A DNA stretch of 64,000 bases. Origin: Stemphylium vesicarium. Lineage: Eukaryota; Ascomycota; Dothideomycetes; Pleosporales; Pleosporaceae. A program made the position numbers and the translations under genes. Positions 52,830-63,309 of the stretch are shown piece by piece (position 1 is the first letter of the stretch; every line of letters begins with the position of its first letter). Under the pieces are notes generated by a model. The model saw only the letters and a program-made list of their open reading frames with translations, was not told the DNA's origin and did no database searches. The stretch is from the NCBI GenBank assembly GCA_004380135.1, contig QXCR01000083.1, positions 1-64,000 of the forward strand, written 5' to 3'.

Positions 52830-55463
52830 TTACAGCAGCGACTTGAGCCTCTTCTGAAGCTCAGGCTCAGGCGTCGAGCCCTCGCCGCGTAGGCGGCGTT
52901 CCTGAGGATCGTGCAAGGGATCGCGCGTTACCGTGGCCTTGATCTTCTTGCCAAAGTACTCAATCTCTACCGAATTTCCTTCGCTAACGCTGCTCGGAAG
53001 CCATGCGTATGCGACAGGCTTGCGCACAGTGTAGCCGAAAGCAGCGCTGGTCACATAGCCCGCTCTTTGACCTTCGGCGAAAACAGGCTCCTTGCCCAAC
53101 ACCATTGACCGGCCGTCGTCGACGGTGAGACACCTGAGGCGGCGAGGTGCTGCTTTCTTCGATAGCTTCTCCAACGCAGCTTTGCCGACGTAGTCCGCCC
53201 TCTTGTCCATTTGGACTGCGTATGTCACCCCGGCTTCCCAAGGGTTGTGTTCGGACGTCATGTCGGTTCCTGAAGCTCGGATACCCTTCTCGATCCTTAG
53301 GCCGTTGAAGGCTGCGCGACCGGCGGCGATAAGTCCGTGAGGCCTGCCTGATTGCCACAGAGTATCCCAGAGACGCTGGCCATACTCGGGCGTGGTTTGG
53401 ATCTCCCAGCCATATTCTCCCACGAACGACTTACGGAACATAGTGACAGGGATACCTGCTATGCTGCTCTTCTTGACACCCATGTAAACCAGCCCTTTGT
53501 TGCTGTAGTCGTCCGAGCTAATCGTTTGGATTACGTCTCGGGCCCTGGGACCCCACAGTCCAAGGCTACATGTGCTGCCTGTGATGTCTCTTACTTGCGC
53601 CCACTGACCGGGCGTGTGCTCATCTTGTCGGCGAGCCTCGCGCGCGAGGTAAGCAAGATCTGTTGCTGTGTTTGCGCCTACTTGGAACAGGTCTTGTTCA
53701 ATCCTCGATACGAAGAGGTCACTCAAGACGCCGCCGTGTGCGTTGACAAGCAAGGTGTGAACGATAGCGCCGGGCTTTCCGGAGACGTCGCTGGTCGTGA
53801 GCCGTTGGAGCAGATTGACTGCGCCAGGACCAGTCACCTCGAAACGATGGAAGGTGGTCATGTCGTACAGCGCTACTGCGTGCCGTGTCTTCCAGGCTTC
53901 TGCTGCGGCGATTGGTGAATAGAACTTGGACGACCACGCATCACGATCGACCGGCTTCCACTCCTCCGGCAATGTCTGCACCAAGCCTGCATTGGCTTCG
54001 TACCAATGTGGACGCTCCCATCCTCCAACCTCGAGGAAGAATGCGCCTTGCTCCTGTTGCCGGGCGTAGAATGGACTGACGCGGAGATTGCGAGGGTTCT
54101 CTTTCGGTGCGAGAGGGTGGATGATGTCGTAAATTTCGACAAAGTTCTGTTGAGAAGTTTCACTAACGTACTCTGGGCTGAGCTGAACCTCTTCAAACCG
54201 CGTCAGCTCACACTCGGAAATGTCGACAGTCGAGCGACCCTCGGTCAGTGTCTCAGCGACAGCTCGAGCCACACCGGCAGAGTGTGTAACCCAAACAGCT
54301 TCGGCAACCCAGAAGTTGTCGAGATTAGGCGCCTGGCCGACAACGGACCCACCATCCGGTGTGAAAGAGAAGATACCGTTGAAACCGTCTGCAATTTCAG
54401 TCTGGCGTAGAACGGGCAGCAGCTCCTTGGTGGCTTTCCATGCCGGCTCGAAGTCCTCGGGGGTAAATTCCAGACGGGATGGCATACTCTTCTCATCGAC
54501 ATGCTTTGGTGTTACGCCTAATTCTGAGGCTTTGATCGGCATCGGTCGATGGCCGTAGTAGCCGATACCATATTGATCTCCATGCTCTCGGTAGTATAGG
54601 TCTTGGTCTTGGTGTCGCAGAATCGGATACTCGGCGTTTTTGGCGTTGATCTTCTTGTTGACTTCGCGGTTTTCGAGACCAGGAACGGTCGTCGTCTTCA
54701 CATACTGATGACCCAGGGGAAGGAGAGGGACTTTCAATCCGATCATAGCACCGATCTCTACGCCCCAGAAACCAGCACATGAGACGACTATGTCCGCTGG
54801 AACTGAACCGTTGTTCGTCGTGACGCCGGTTACACGACCGTTTGCCTGCTCGATGCCTGTGACCAGTGTATGCTCGAGGTATCTTACGCCGGCGTTGCGT
54901 GTATTCTCGATGAGGATCTGTGTTGCGCGCGCTGCTAATGCCAGGCCATCGTTCGGAATATGCAGGCCGCCCAATACCATGTCCTTATTAAGAAGAGGAT
55001 ACTTGTTGAGGCATTCCTCAGGGCTGATCAAGTGCGCCTCAATGCCCCAGGATTGCGCATAGCCATGCTTGCGCTTGAGCTCTTGCAAACGTTCCGGCGT
55101 TGTCGCAACTTCCAGACCACCCAACTGGTTGAAGCAGTTCTCTCCATCCTTTTCGAGCGCTTGTAGCTTTTCGACCGTGTATTTCGCGAGAAGGGTCATC
55201 GTTTTCGAGGGGTTCGTCTGGAAAACCAGACCGGGCGCATGCGACGTCGAGCCACCCGGCATACTGAGAGGGCCTTGCTCAACAACGGTGATGTCGTTCC
55301 ATCCACGAGAGACCAGCTCATCGGCAAGGTTGGTGCCGACAACGCCAGCACCGATAATGACAACGCGCTGAGAAGTCGCCATTGCAGTAAGATTGAGGGG
55401 GAATTGTATGAGTGAGTTGCTTCTCAGCGCTGTAGGAGGCGCTGCTCTCTTAAGGCTGTTCAC
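52830..55463 (-). CDS. Dimethylglycine oxidase/dehydrogenase-type flavoprotein
   Basis: A single frame of 877 residues. Residues 33-43 hold the FAD-binding VVIIGAGVVG, and GSTSHAPGLVF (His75) is the site where relatives link FAD covalently. The amino-oxidase domain extends to about 400 (FSFTPDGGSVVGQAPNLDNFWVAEAVW), an FAO_M-type region follows, and from about 480 a GcvT-like tetrahydrofolate domain (GWERPHWYEANAG, DMTTFHRFEVTGPGA, FVGEYGWEIQTTPEYGQRLWDTL, IEKGIRASGTDMTSEHNPWEAGV) to the end. This two-part build oxidises N-methyl groups of dimethylglycine or sarcosine and captures formaldehyde on folate. The first 27 residues (MNSLKRAAPPTALRSNSLIQ) lack acidic residues and could be a mitochondrial leader; MATSQR at 28 is the alternative start. 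The gene is divergent from the Rieske oxygenase, 1.9 kb away. Confidence 0.85.
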   Translation of the reverse strand: MNSLKRAAPPTALRSNSLIQFPLNLTAMATSQRVVIIGAGVVGTNLADELVSRGWNDITVVEQGPLSMPGGSTSHAPGLVFQTNPSKTMTLLAKYTVEKLQALEKDGENCFNQLGGLEVATTPERLQELKRKHGYAQSWGIEAHLISPEECLNKYPLLNKDMVLGGLHIPNDGLALAARATQILIENTRNAGVRYLEHTLVTGIEQANGRVTGVTTNNGSVPADIVVSCAGFWGVEIGAMIGLKVPLLPLGHQYVKTTTVPGLENREVNKKINAKNAEYPILRHQDQDLYYREHGDQYGIGYYGHRPMPIKASELGVTPKHVDEKSMPSRLEFTPEDFEPAWKATKELLPVLRQTEIADGFNGIFSFTPDGGSVVGQAPNLDNFWVAEAVWVTHSAGVARAVAETLTEGRSTVDISECELTRFEEVQLSPEYVSETSQQNFVEIYDIIHPLAPKENPRNLRVSPFYARQQEQGAFFLEVGGWERPHWYEANAGLVQTLPEEWKPVDRDAWSSKFYSPIAAAEAWKTRHAVALYDMTTFHRFEVTGPGAVNLLQRLTTSDVSGKPGAIVHTLLVNAHGGVLSDLFVSRIEQDLFQVGANTATDLAYLAREARRQDEHTPGQWAQVRDITGSTCSLGLWGPRARDVIQTISSDDYSNKGLVYMGVKKSSIAGIPVTMFRKSFVGEYGWEIQTTPEYGQRLWDTLWQSGRPHGLIAAGRAAFNGLRIEKGIRASGTDMTSEHNPWEAGVTYAVQMDKRADYVGKAALEKLSKKAAPRRLRCLTVDDGRSMVLGKEPVFAEGQRAGYVTSAAFGYTVRKPVAYAWLPSSVSEGNSVEIEYFGKKIKATVTRDPLHDPQERRLRGEGSTPEPELQKRLKSLL

Positions 55464-57382
55464 GCTCGCGATAACGGACCATGTCGCCGCGCTCTTCCAT
55501 CATAGGAGCCGAAACTAAGCGTCACCAGAACTTCAATTGGCAAAACATTTCGCGTGAAATGTCCAACCGAAGGGTGCGGAATCAAAGTACCCCATCGCCC
55601 CGCATGTGATAGTTACGACATTGGTGGGGAAGATGCCACTCGTGGATGTAGGGTCCTGATATCCATATTGGGACTAGCTGCAACCTTCCTGGTCGAGAAG
55701 AGGCAAACCGTTGCGGCACTACATATCCTGCCGCAACCCCGCCTCGCGCGTGCGCACCACCATCCGACCCTTCCTACACTCGTTACAACCGCACCATTCT
55801 CGTCTCGTCCAACATCCAGTAAGTATGCATAGTTTGGTGAGCTTAGTATGCTCTTCCCCCCATCGAAACTTCTCGAGGCCTGTCTTGCCCAACAGTGCCA
55901 GCGAATTTTACCTCCTCCAATACAATTTTGCAACCAAAGCAATCATTTGTCAAAGGCACTGATGGTGATTTCGGCCACCAAACCATGCGGAAATCCATTG
56001 CGACAAGCCCGGACATCTTACCATTGCGACAAAAGCCCAGCGACAACCTCTATCGGATGAGAACATGATCCCACGGCGCTATTCGAGCGCACCAAACCTT
56101 CTTGGTCAGCCCATACAAATTGGTGCATGGACGACGAAGCGAGAGTCAGAGCCCATGGGCAAGACGATTCTGTTGTTACTCACAACGCAACCTACTCGCC
56201 CAAAGCAACGCCCAGAACCCTCCCTCGATTGCACCTCGTGTGAGACTGCTCTTTTCACATGTCTTTGGGTTTCAAAACTGCGAAATGGCCGGAGATTTAT
56301 ATCGCAACCCGTCTCGGCGCCCACAGGGTCGAGATAGTCCGACATGGTATTTTGCCGCGCTGTCTGCACCTGCCAGGCAAGCTCACGACTGCGATTGCCG
56401 AAAGCGCCCAAACCCTCCGGAACTTTCGATTCAAGAAGCCATGAGGGGTAGTGACACGCAGCATGTCGCGCTTCTGACCCAAGAGCACACTGTCCGTTCA
56501 GCCAGTGACGCTCCACCACCTGCACCCAGTGCAAATTCTGCCCTTGTCTTTTTGTGCTCTCTGACAGCGCGCATGAGACCACGTTGGCGGCCGATAACCG
56601 CTCGATCTTTGCGGTCGAGTGCCTCGAGTCGAGCAACACTGCCAGCTCTCCTGATTTCCCTATTTGCCGCGATAGACAATGATCCCGAAATCTCATCGCG
56701 ATAGTTGGGTTATCTCATCAACTGCAGATAGGATCTACAACCTCAGGATCCTGCCCGATAAGAATGCGATAACATTGGACAGTACGACCGCAATAGTTCC
56801 GTTGGAGACTGTTGTTGGCAGAGCGGTCGAGGCTTGGGTTGGCGTCTGATGTCCGCATTTGGAAATCAGATCCATCGAAGTCCGTGCCAGCAAGAGGGGC
56901 AATGACGAGAACGGTCTTTATGTTCTGTCACTATGACCTTGTCATGCACCGGCAATAAAAGCTATTCTGGAGTAACGCGCTACTGTCCACTCACAAGGAG
57001 CACCCGACTTCTAGCTTATTGTCTAGAACTGTAGACTGATCACGATGGTAGATCGTGCTGTCGCGGCAAGCTCTGGAAAACAGTCAAGGAGCGTGGCGCT
57101 TGACGGTCACCTGCAGCCTGATTACGTCCGCGCACCCCACTGGCTATCGCACTCCGGGAGCGAATGGAAGCCATAACCCCATGGGGACTTAGTGAATTGA
57201 CTCAATTGATAAGGTTGGGGAGATAGTAATATTGCGTACAGAGTATAATAAACCTGCACAGATCCATCAGTTTACCATCATCAACCCCAGCGGCTTTGAC
57301 CTCCCCTTCAATACAATCTCCTCTCACTTTTCTGGATAACCCTACTTCACATTGAATACAATCTTACTACAACGCCTCCAAG
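55464..57382. other. Long divergent upstream region of the betaine-type gene pair
   Basis: About 1.9 kb between two divergent starts. Overlapping frames of about 200 codons (56102-56704 plus, 56106-56696 minus) occupy the same bases on opposite strands and show no conserved block, so neither is called. The right end holds a TATA-like box and CT-rich leader. Confidence 0.5.
57244..57251 (+). promoter_or_regulatory. TATA-like box of the Rieske oxygenase gene
   Basis: TATAATAA lies 132 bases before the ATG at 57383, followed by a pyrimidine-rich leader (57296-57340). Confidence 0.45.
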
Positions 57383-58639
57383 ATGGTTGGGTCACTCCTG
57401 AGTTACTTTGGCTTCGGCGGCGCAGCTGCCCAGGCCCCACCAGAGAACGAGCCTGTACGGGCCCTTCCCGCAAACTGGTACACTTCCGAAGAGATGTACC
57501 AGCTTGAGAAGCGCGCTATCTTCACCCGTCGATGGCTCATCCTCACTCACCAGTCAAGGCTCGCGAACCCTGGCGATTTCCTCCGCTACAACGTGGCCAA
57601 CTATGACATCGTCGTTTCCAAGGACCGATTAGGCGAGATCCACACATTCCACAACGTATGCAGGCACCGCGCCTACCCTGTCGTCGAGAAGGACGGAGGC
57701 AACGCGAAGATCTTCTCCTGCAAATACCATGGCTGGTCGTACGGGCTGAATGGCAACCTCGCCAAGGCGCCCGGTTACCAAGAGCTCCAGAACTTCGACA
57801 AGGCTAAGAACGGCCTCTTCCCCATCCACACACGCATTGACCGCAATGGTTTCATCTGGATCAACATGGATGCGAAGAAGGAGCCCGAGGTATCATGGGA
57901 ATCACAATTCGACACTGTCGATGAGCAAACCCGATTTGATCAATTCAACTTTGACGACTACGAGTTTGACCACACGTGGAACCTCGAGGGACCCTTCAAC
58001 TGGAAGATTCTCGCCGACAACTTCAACGAGTGCTACCACTGCAAGAGCACACATCCCGATCTCACCACCGGCCTTATCGACCTCGAGAGCTACGACGTCT
58101 ACTGCGACGCCGACCACATCCAACACGACCCCAAGACGCCACAAGATCGCAAGGATCTCGGCCAGGAAATTTGCTCAACATACTGCTTCCCCAACGCCTC
58201 CTTCACCGTCACCAAACACTTTCTCTTCATGCAGAAGTTCATGCCCAAGTCGCCCACCGAGTCCGTCATGTACTACGAGGTGTGGCGCAACAAGCACTCT
58301 CGCGAAGAGGACTTCCTTCTCATCAGCGACACCTACAAGCGCGTGATGGGCGAGGACAAGGTACTATGCGAGCGCGCGCAGAAGAACATCGAAGCCGGCG
58401 TCTTTGTCAACGGCGAGCTGCACCCACGCATGGAGAAGGGCCCGCTTTTCTTTCAAAAGCGATGTCGCGAGATCGTCATGGAGCACGGTATGAAGGAGAA
58501 GAAGGCCGGTCACAAGATCTGGCCTGCGAAGCAACAGCTCGAGTCCGCGGGCGCTTCTGCCATCAGCAAAGAGATGGAAGACTTCTGCGAGGGCCTTGCT
58601 TGCGGCAACGACAACGAGAAGAGCGACCTGGCTTGGTAG
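57383..58639 (+). CDS. Rieske non-haem iron oxygenase, choline monooxygenase/betaine demethylase type
   Basis: Single-exon frame of 418 residues. The Rieske 2Fe-2S ligands are C93 and H95 (CRHRAYPV) and C113 and H116 (CKYHGWSYG). The mononuclear iron site is in NWKILADNFNECYHCKSTHPDL, with D212, H219 and H224 as likely ligands. Size and order match plant choline monooxygenase and fungal relatives. It needs a separate reductase for electrons; none is encoded here. With the neighbouring dimethylglycine oxidase it fits conversion of glycine betaine to dimethylglycine plus formaldehyde, though choline oxidation to betaine aldehyde cannot be excluded from sequence. No membrane segment or leader is visible; the first 30 residues are Gly/Ala/Pro-rich. 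Confidence 0.83.
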   Translation: MVGSLLSYFGFGGAAAQAPPENEPVRALPANWYTSEEMYQLEKRAIFTRRWLILTHQSRLANPGDFLRYNVANYDIVVSKDRLGEIHTFHNVCRHRAYPVVEKDGGNAKIFSCKYHGWSYGLNGNLAKAPGYQELQNFDKAKNGLFPIHTRIDRNGFIWINMDAKKEPEVSWESQFDTVDEQTRFDQFNFDDYEFDHTWNLEGPFNWKILADNFNECYHCKSTHPDLTTGLIDLESYDVYCDADHIQHDPKTPQDRKDLGQEICSTYCFPNASFTVTKHFLFMQKFMPKSPTESVMYYEVWRNKHSREEDFLLISDTYKRVMGEDKVLCERAQKNIEAGVFVNGELHPRMEKGPLFFQKRCREIVMEHGMKEKKAGHKIWPAKQQLESAGASAISKEMEDFCEGLACGNDNEKSDLAW

Positions 58640-59877
58640 ATGTTTGAAGCGCACGACGATGATGACTGATGATGCATAACATTGGTGTTTGGCGTGTTTC
58701 TTGGGGTACTGGAGGCTTAGAACTCGTACCGGCCTGTTCAGATGAACGGCATCCTTTGTAATGACTCTTAGCGATCGAAGACCCTTTTCTTCTTTTCTTC
58801 TCTGATAGCGTATCTGTTCCCTTGCTTTATTTAGACAGAATGAAGTCCTTACATACTTAATGCTGAGCCTTCCTCGCCTTTCGTGCCCTTTCCATTCATC
58901 GCTCATCCCTGCGCTGGCGGGCATGGGCTTGACCCTGATCTGACCCCTCTTCACCAACATGACGCATCAAGGTATCAAAACCCCATTTCCACATGAGCGA
59001 AATCATGCATAGCGGTTGTCAGATCTGCATCGCCGTTAACGGACGTTTGATAGGGAAACGTGTGGGGTCAAGCCACGCGGTGATTTCGGTCCTAATCGGG
59101 AAAGTATGTGCATTGTCCAATCGGATGCGTCTGGCACACCGTATCATCTCGACGCAAGTTTTGGAAACGTGACGGCGAACGTTGCATATTCAGCGTGAGA
59201 GTAAGATGAGTAGCGACAGCTGGTATGTATAATTTTGGGGTTTAAGTGTGAATTGCATGTCCCAATTAAGGGGGAATTATCGTAAGCAGCTGAGACTAGA
59301 TCAGCTCTTGAGCCGGGCGAGTGTTGCAGTTTTGACATCTGATAATATTACACCCGCTTGCAGAATCGGCTTCCGGTTCTGGCGCAGCGCATAGATTTGG
59401 TCTTGCAGGTGTTCTTGCAGCGCCAAGAGACTACCTCTTCGTATAGGGTAACGTTATAGCGAACGTTCGCTTCCTGGTGCGTGTCGGAACCAACAAAAGC
59501 ACTCTAATCCGAGCCACGAAGCCACTTGTCCGATGCCTCAGCTCCTGCATGTAACATTGCAGAAGGCTCTACGCCATCCCTAGCTTGCTGGACCGTACCT
59601 GTATCTTTGCAGTCTTGCAACTCATTCTACAAGCATTTCACTGCCGTTGTGGAGTAAGTATTCCTTGAAAACTTCAGTTGCATAGATCGTGAGCGGAGTC
59701 TTACGAAAAGTAATTAGCCTCTCTGGCTTGATTGATCTAGAAATTGCACAGCAGCTTTGGAGTAACTTCTACTTCACTGCATGCGCCTTCAGCATAGTGG
59801 TTTTAAAGATAACAAACATGACTTCAAAATATCGAAAGTTGATCAACCGTATACTCTACAATGAAAATAGCACTGCC
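58640..59877. other. Intergenic region, 1.2 kb
   Basis: No gene supported. It lies between the Rieske gene and the 3' end of the NLR pseudogene, where conserved core gives way to accessory DNA. Confidence 0.5.
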
Positions 59878-62800
59878 TTAAAAGATCTTCAATGCACCCT
59901 TCTTGTCCAGCAGCGTCACGGTCTCTTTGTAGCCTCTAGCTGAAGCCGTCTGGAGTGCGTTACCGCAGTATCCACCCTGCGCGTTGACGTCGGCACCTTT
60001 GTCAAGCAGCAGCGTCACTATCTCTCTGCTGCTACAAACAGTGAGGACTTATCGACCTTATCCTTGCTGTTAATCATGGCACAATCTGCAGCGAGTAACA
60101 ACCTCACCGACATCTCACAGCCATTCCTGGAAGCCCACCACAACACGGTTCTATCTTTCGAATCTTTTGAGTCGATCTTGAATCTCCCTAATTTGATCAA
60201 CAGCGCAAGAATCCCATCATGCCCAAGCTCTGCGCCATTCAAGAGAAGATTCTTTGACTTTGAGTAGACATAGTCACGTCTTGCAGTGCGCTGAGCCATC
60301 TTGTGCTGCGACTGTTGTTCATCCACTGCTGCAATAGCGCTGCTGTCAGCTTGTAGCACCTCAACAGATTCTAAGCACACTTCAAGAGCCTTTTCACTGC
60401 TCATAGCAGCCGCCGCAAAAACAGGACAGCCGTACCGCTCGGCCTCTACGTCCAAACAGCGGCTGACGGAGCCGATGGCACCAATTAGATTCGCCATGTT
60501 GAGTTCAGCTAGCAGATACAGAAGACTCACACGTTTCGTGTGTCTGCGCACCTCATGCTTCTCAAACAGGTTGTCGAGCTTGACCCATTGAGGAAGTGGG
60601 AAGCTGTCAAGAAATTCTACCTGGGAGATGCCTCCGCTTTTCGCTGTGTCTGCGTGATACAGGACGTTGTGGACAGCATACTCTAGAAAAGGGAAGGCCT
60701 GGGTGGCTGACTTGCGCAAGCTTATGGCCTCTTGTAAGGATGCTTTTGGTAGGTCGTCGGGGATATTCAAGGGTGTGGTGACGTCGACGCTGATGTAGTC
60801 GAGACAGCACTGCTTCAGTCGTTCGTGGCTCTGACGCTGGAAGTTGCTTCCGAACTCGGGCCAGATCTTGCCGAGGCCATTCTCTTTGAGTAGGAAATCT
60901 CTCACCGACTCGTGTATGAACTGGACTTCCGAAGAGCTGAGGATGAACAGTTTGATCACATCCTTGGTTATGTCTTCTGGATCCCATTCTATAACCGCCT
61001 TAGGATCGGTGCCCGCGTAAATGGCGTAGTACAGCTGTTCCGGACTCAACGGCTCCTTCGCGAAGAGCACCCATTGGATACAAACCACTAGCTCGTCTTT
61101 GTCTTGTGAATCCCGCGTTAGGATATCACGGAATAGCTCGTGTAGGTCGCCAGGGGTCTCCCGCAACTTCTGGCGTAGCGTGTGGATCTTGCCACGATCT
61201 GACTCTTTGTTTAAGATGCCGACGACGAGAACAACCCACATGAAGATCCCGGATGCCTTCTCCTGAAGCTCGGCTCGAACCTGTTGTGCGGTCTTGCTCT
61301 TCCCAATCTTCAGCTCGGTCTCGACGTAGTTGGTGATGTCTTGCGAGTGTCCTTCTTGCCCCTCCAGCACGAGCTCTAACCCATTGCGGATTGTGACGTG
61401 TGGGTAGTGCCGGCTCGAAAAACAGACCTGGAAACGGATGCCGTTCGATACAGCTAGATTACCGATGTGCTCGAAGAACTGGATCATGTCCCGAACCTGC
61501 TCTTCTTCACACTCGTCAAGCGCATCGATCAAGCATACGACAGAAGAGTCTCCTAAGCTCTGGATGGCTTGCTCTAGAAGCGTTTTCAGCGATTCGGCGT
61601 TCCACTGGTGGTCTGCGCTGAAGCTTAATGATGAGAAGCTGAGCGAACTGAAGACACTCTGGAGCGCCGGAAGATATTCGAGAAGCTGCAGTAATAGCGA
61701 GCGGTATCTCCCGATAGTAGACTTCTCTATATCTTCGCCGCGCGCGTTGAAGAAGAAGGAGACCACAGTGTGGTCCTTCATCGTCTTGCGAGCACTGACC
61801 AACGCGAACTTCATCAATGTCGACTTTCCTGTCCCAGCCTTTCCTTTGATCCATAGGAAGCCGTGATGCCCACCTACCTTGGTCGAATCCAGCTAGTCGA
61901 GGTACTGCTCGCATTCCAGGAGCCATCTGTAAGTCTTGACGTGGGCGGTTTTGATCGTCATCTGGCGCGCATCGATCTGCTTAAACCTCAAGGACTCAAG
62001 GAGACTCTGCCTTTGATCATCGTTTAGTGGTGTCCTTAAGGGTACCTGGGAGTGGATGGGCACTGGCATAGTAAGAACAGGTGGTGTTGGCATCTCAGCA
62101 CGATAGGGGTACGTACCAGTTCGTTGTCTGTCATTGTCAGCAGAGCTTTAGTGGTGAAGTGTCTTGTAAGAGCATGCTGACTTACACCGCAAAACTACTT
62201 TGCGGGCTACTAGGCATGCCAGTCTTTGTGCGCTTGTTGGAAGCTTGATTAGGAGATGATGGTGGGAGGCAACGTTCTATCCCCATATTAGTTCGAAAGC
62301 ATGATTCATAGCAATACGGTCGATGAACTAACTGTCCCCGCTGCGCATGGCATCCTCCGCCCGGCGTTCTTTCACCACGTCTGCTGCTGGTATCGTCGAC
62401 AACAGCTCCTTCGCGTACGCCGCTGCCGTCCCTGACGCGTGAGCCTGCCACTTGTAGTTCTTGTGTGTATCGGCGTAGTCGGAGATGCCGCGAACGACAA
62501 GACACGGAAAGCTGTTCATCAACCCCGCCGCCTCCATCTCAAAGCACAATACCCCGCCAAGCTCTGCGCTGACTCTGTCCCTTTCAGCAGCATCCTTCAT
62601 CATCTGGTTGCCAGACGCAATCGTACCGTAATGTACCATCACCTCTGCTCCGCGCTCGCATTCTAGTCGTGGCTGCCGAGCCTCGACGCTACACTGGTCG
62701 CATGTGTCACCGTGTTCGTAGTTGTAGGCAGCCTTGAACAGAAGATCAGGCCCCGCCCTGAGCCGCTGGAAGGCAGGAGTGCGCTCGAGTATTGATATGT

Positions 62801-63309
62801 GGTTGAATAGCGTGCTTTCGCCCCCTATCTTTTTGGCCTGTATAGCGCTCACCGCACTGAGCAGTATCTGCGGTGGTGAGTTTAGCGATCCGATCCGCTC
62901 AAGCCTGTTCGGCGTTGTTCTCCCGAAGTCGTACTGGACCACTCCACCGAAGCTCCACTGCGGCTGGCTCACCACCAAATCTCCAAGTCGGATATATGCC
63001 TCTACGCTGGGTACGCCTCCGCCGATGCCCACCATCAGGCCGAATCGGATGCCCTTGAACGCTGCCCGCATCTGCGTCGCCACAGTTGCGGCTGGATTGT
63101 TCCCACTCTGGCCTGCCGGTAGGCACACGATCACGACGTTGTGGCCTGCAACCGACCCTTATACAGTATACGTTTTGGTCGTTTTCGCCAGCATCACGAC
63201 TAGCATCTGCGTGCTTTTCGTCGAGCATCGCCTTGGCCGCTGCCAGCTCGACAGGCAACGCGCACACCCATCCTACGGTATAGTCTTCGCGGTGCAGCTG
63301 GTGTAGCAT
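59878..63309 (-). pseudogene. Broken NLR: phosphorylase domain, NACHT, ankyrin repeats
   Basis: Reading the minus strand from 63309 gives the same YTVGWVCALPVELAAA phosphorylase start as the intact NLR, but between about 63161 and 63142 one extra base shifts the frame (19 bases where the other gene has 18). The domain continues from about 63140 with VCLPAG, GIGGGVPS, CFEMEAAGL and RGISDYAD. Two plausible introns follow (62332-62277 and 62185-62128), then LNDDQRQSLLESLRFKQIDARQMTIK. A TAG at 61895-61893 replaces the expected Trp of YLDWLD just before the NACHT P-loop GKAGTGKST. The NACHT and adjoining region are then open (SSVVCLIDALDECEEEQ, FQVCFSSRHYP, GIFMWVVLVV) through ankyrin-like sequence to 60018. 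A third break occurs there, and an ankyrin unit (IVTLLLDKGADVNAQGG) resumes in another frame to 59878. At least three lesions make it non-coding as sequenced. Confidence 0.85.

Noticed and set aside
56102..56704. Overlapping 200-codon frames on both strands
   Set aside because: Neither has recognisable conservation, and both occupy a long divergent promoter region.
63142..63161. A very short intron to explain the frame change in the right-hand phosphorylase domain
   Set aside because: The only GT...AG pair is about 26 bases apart, too short for a fungal intron; a one-base insertion fits the paralogue comparison better.
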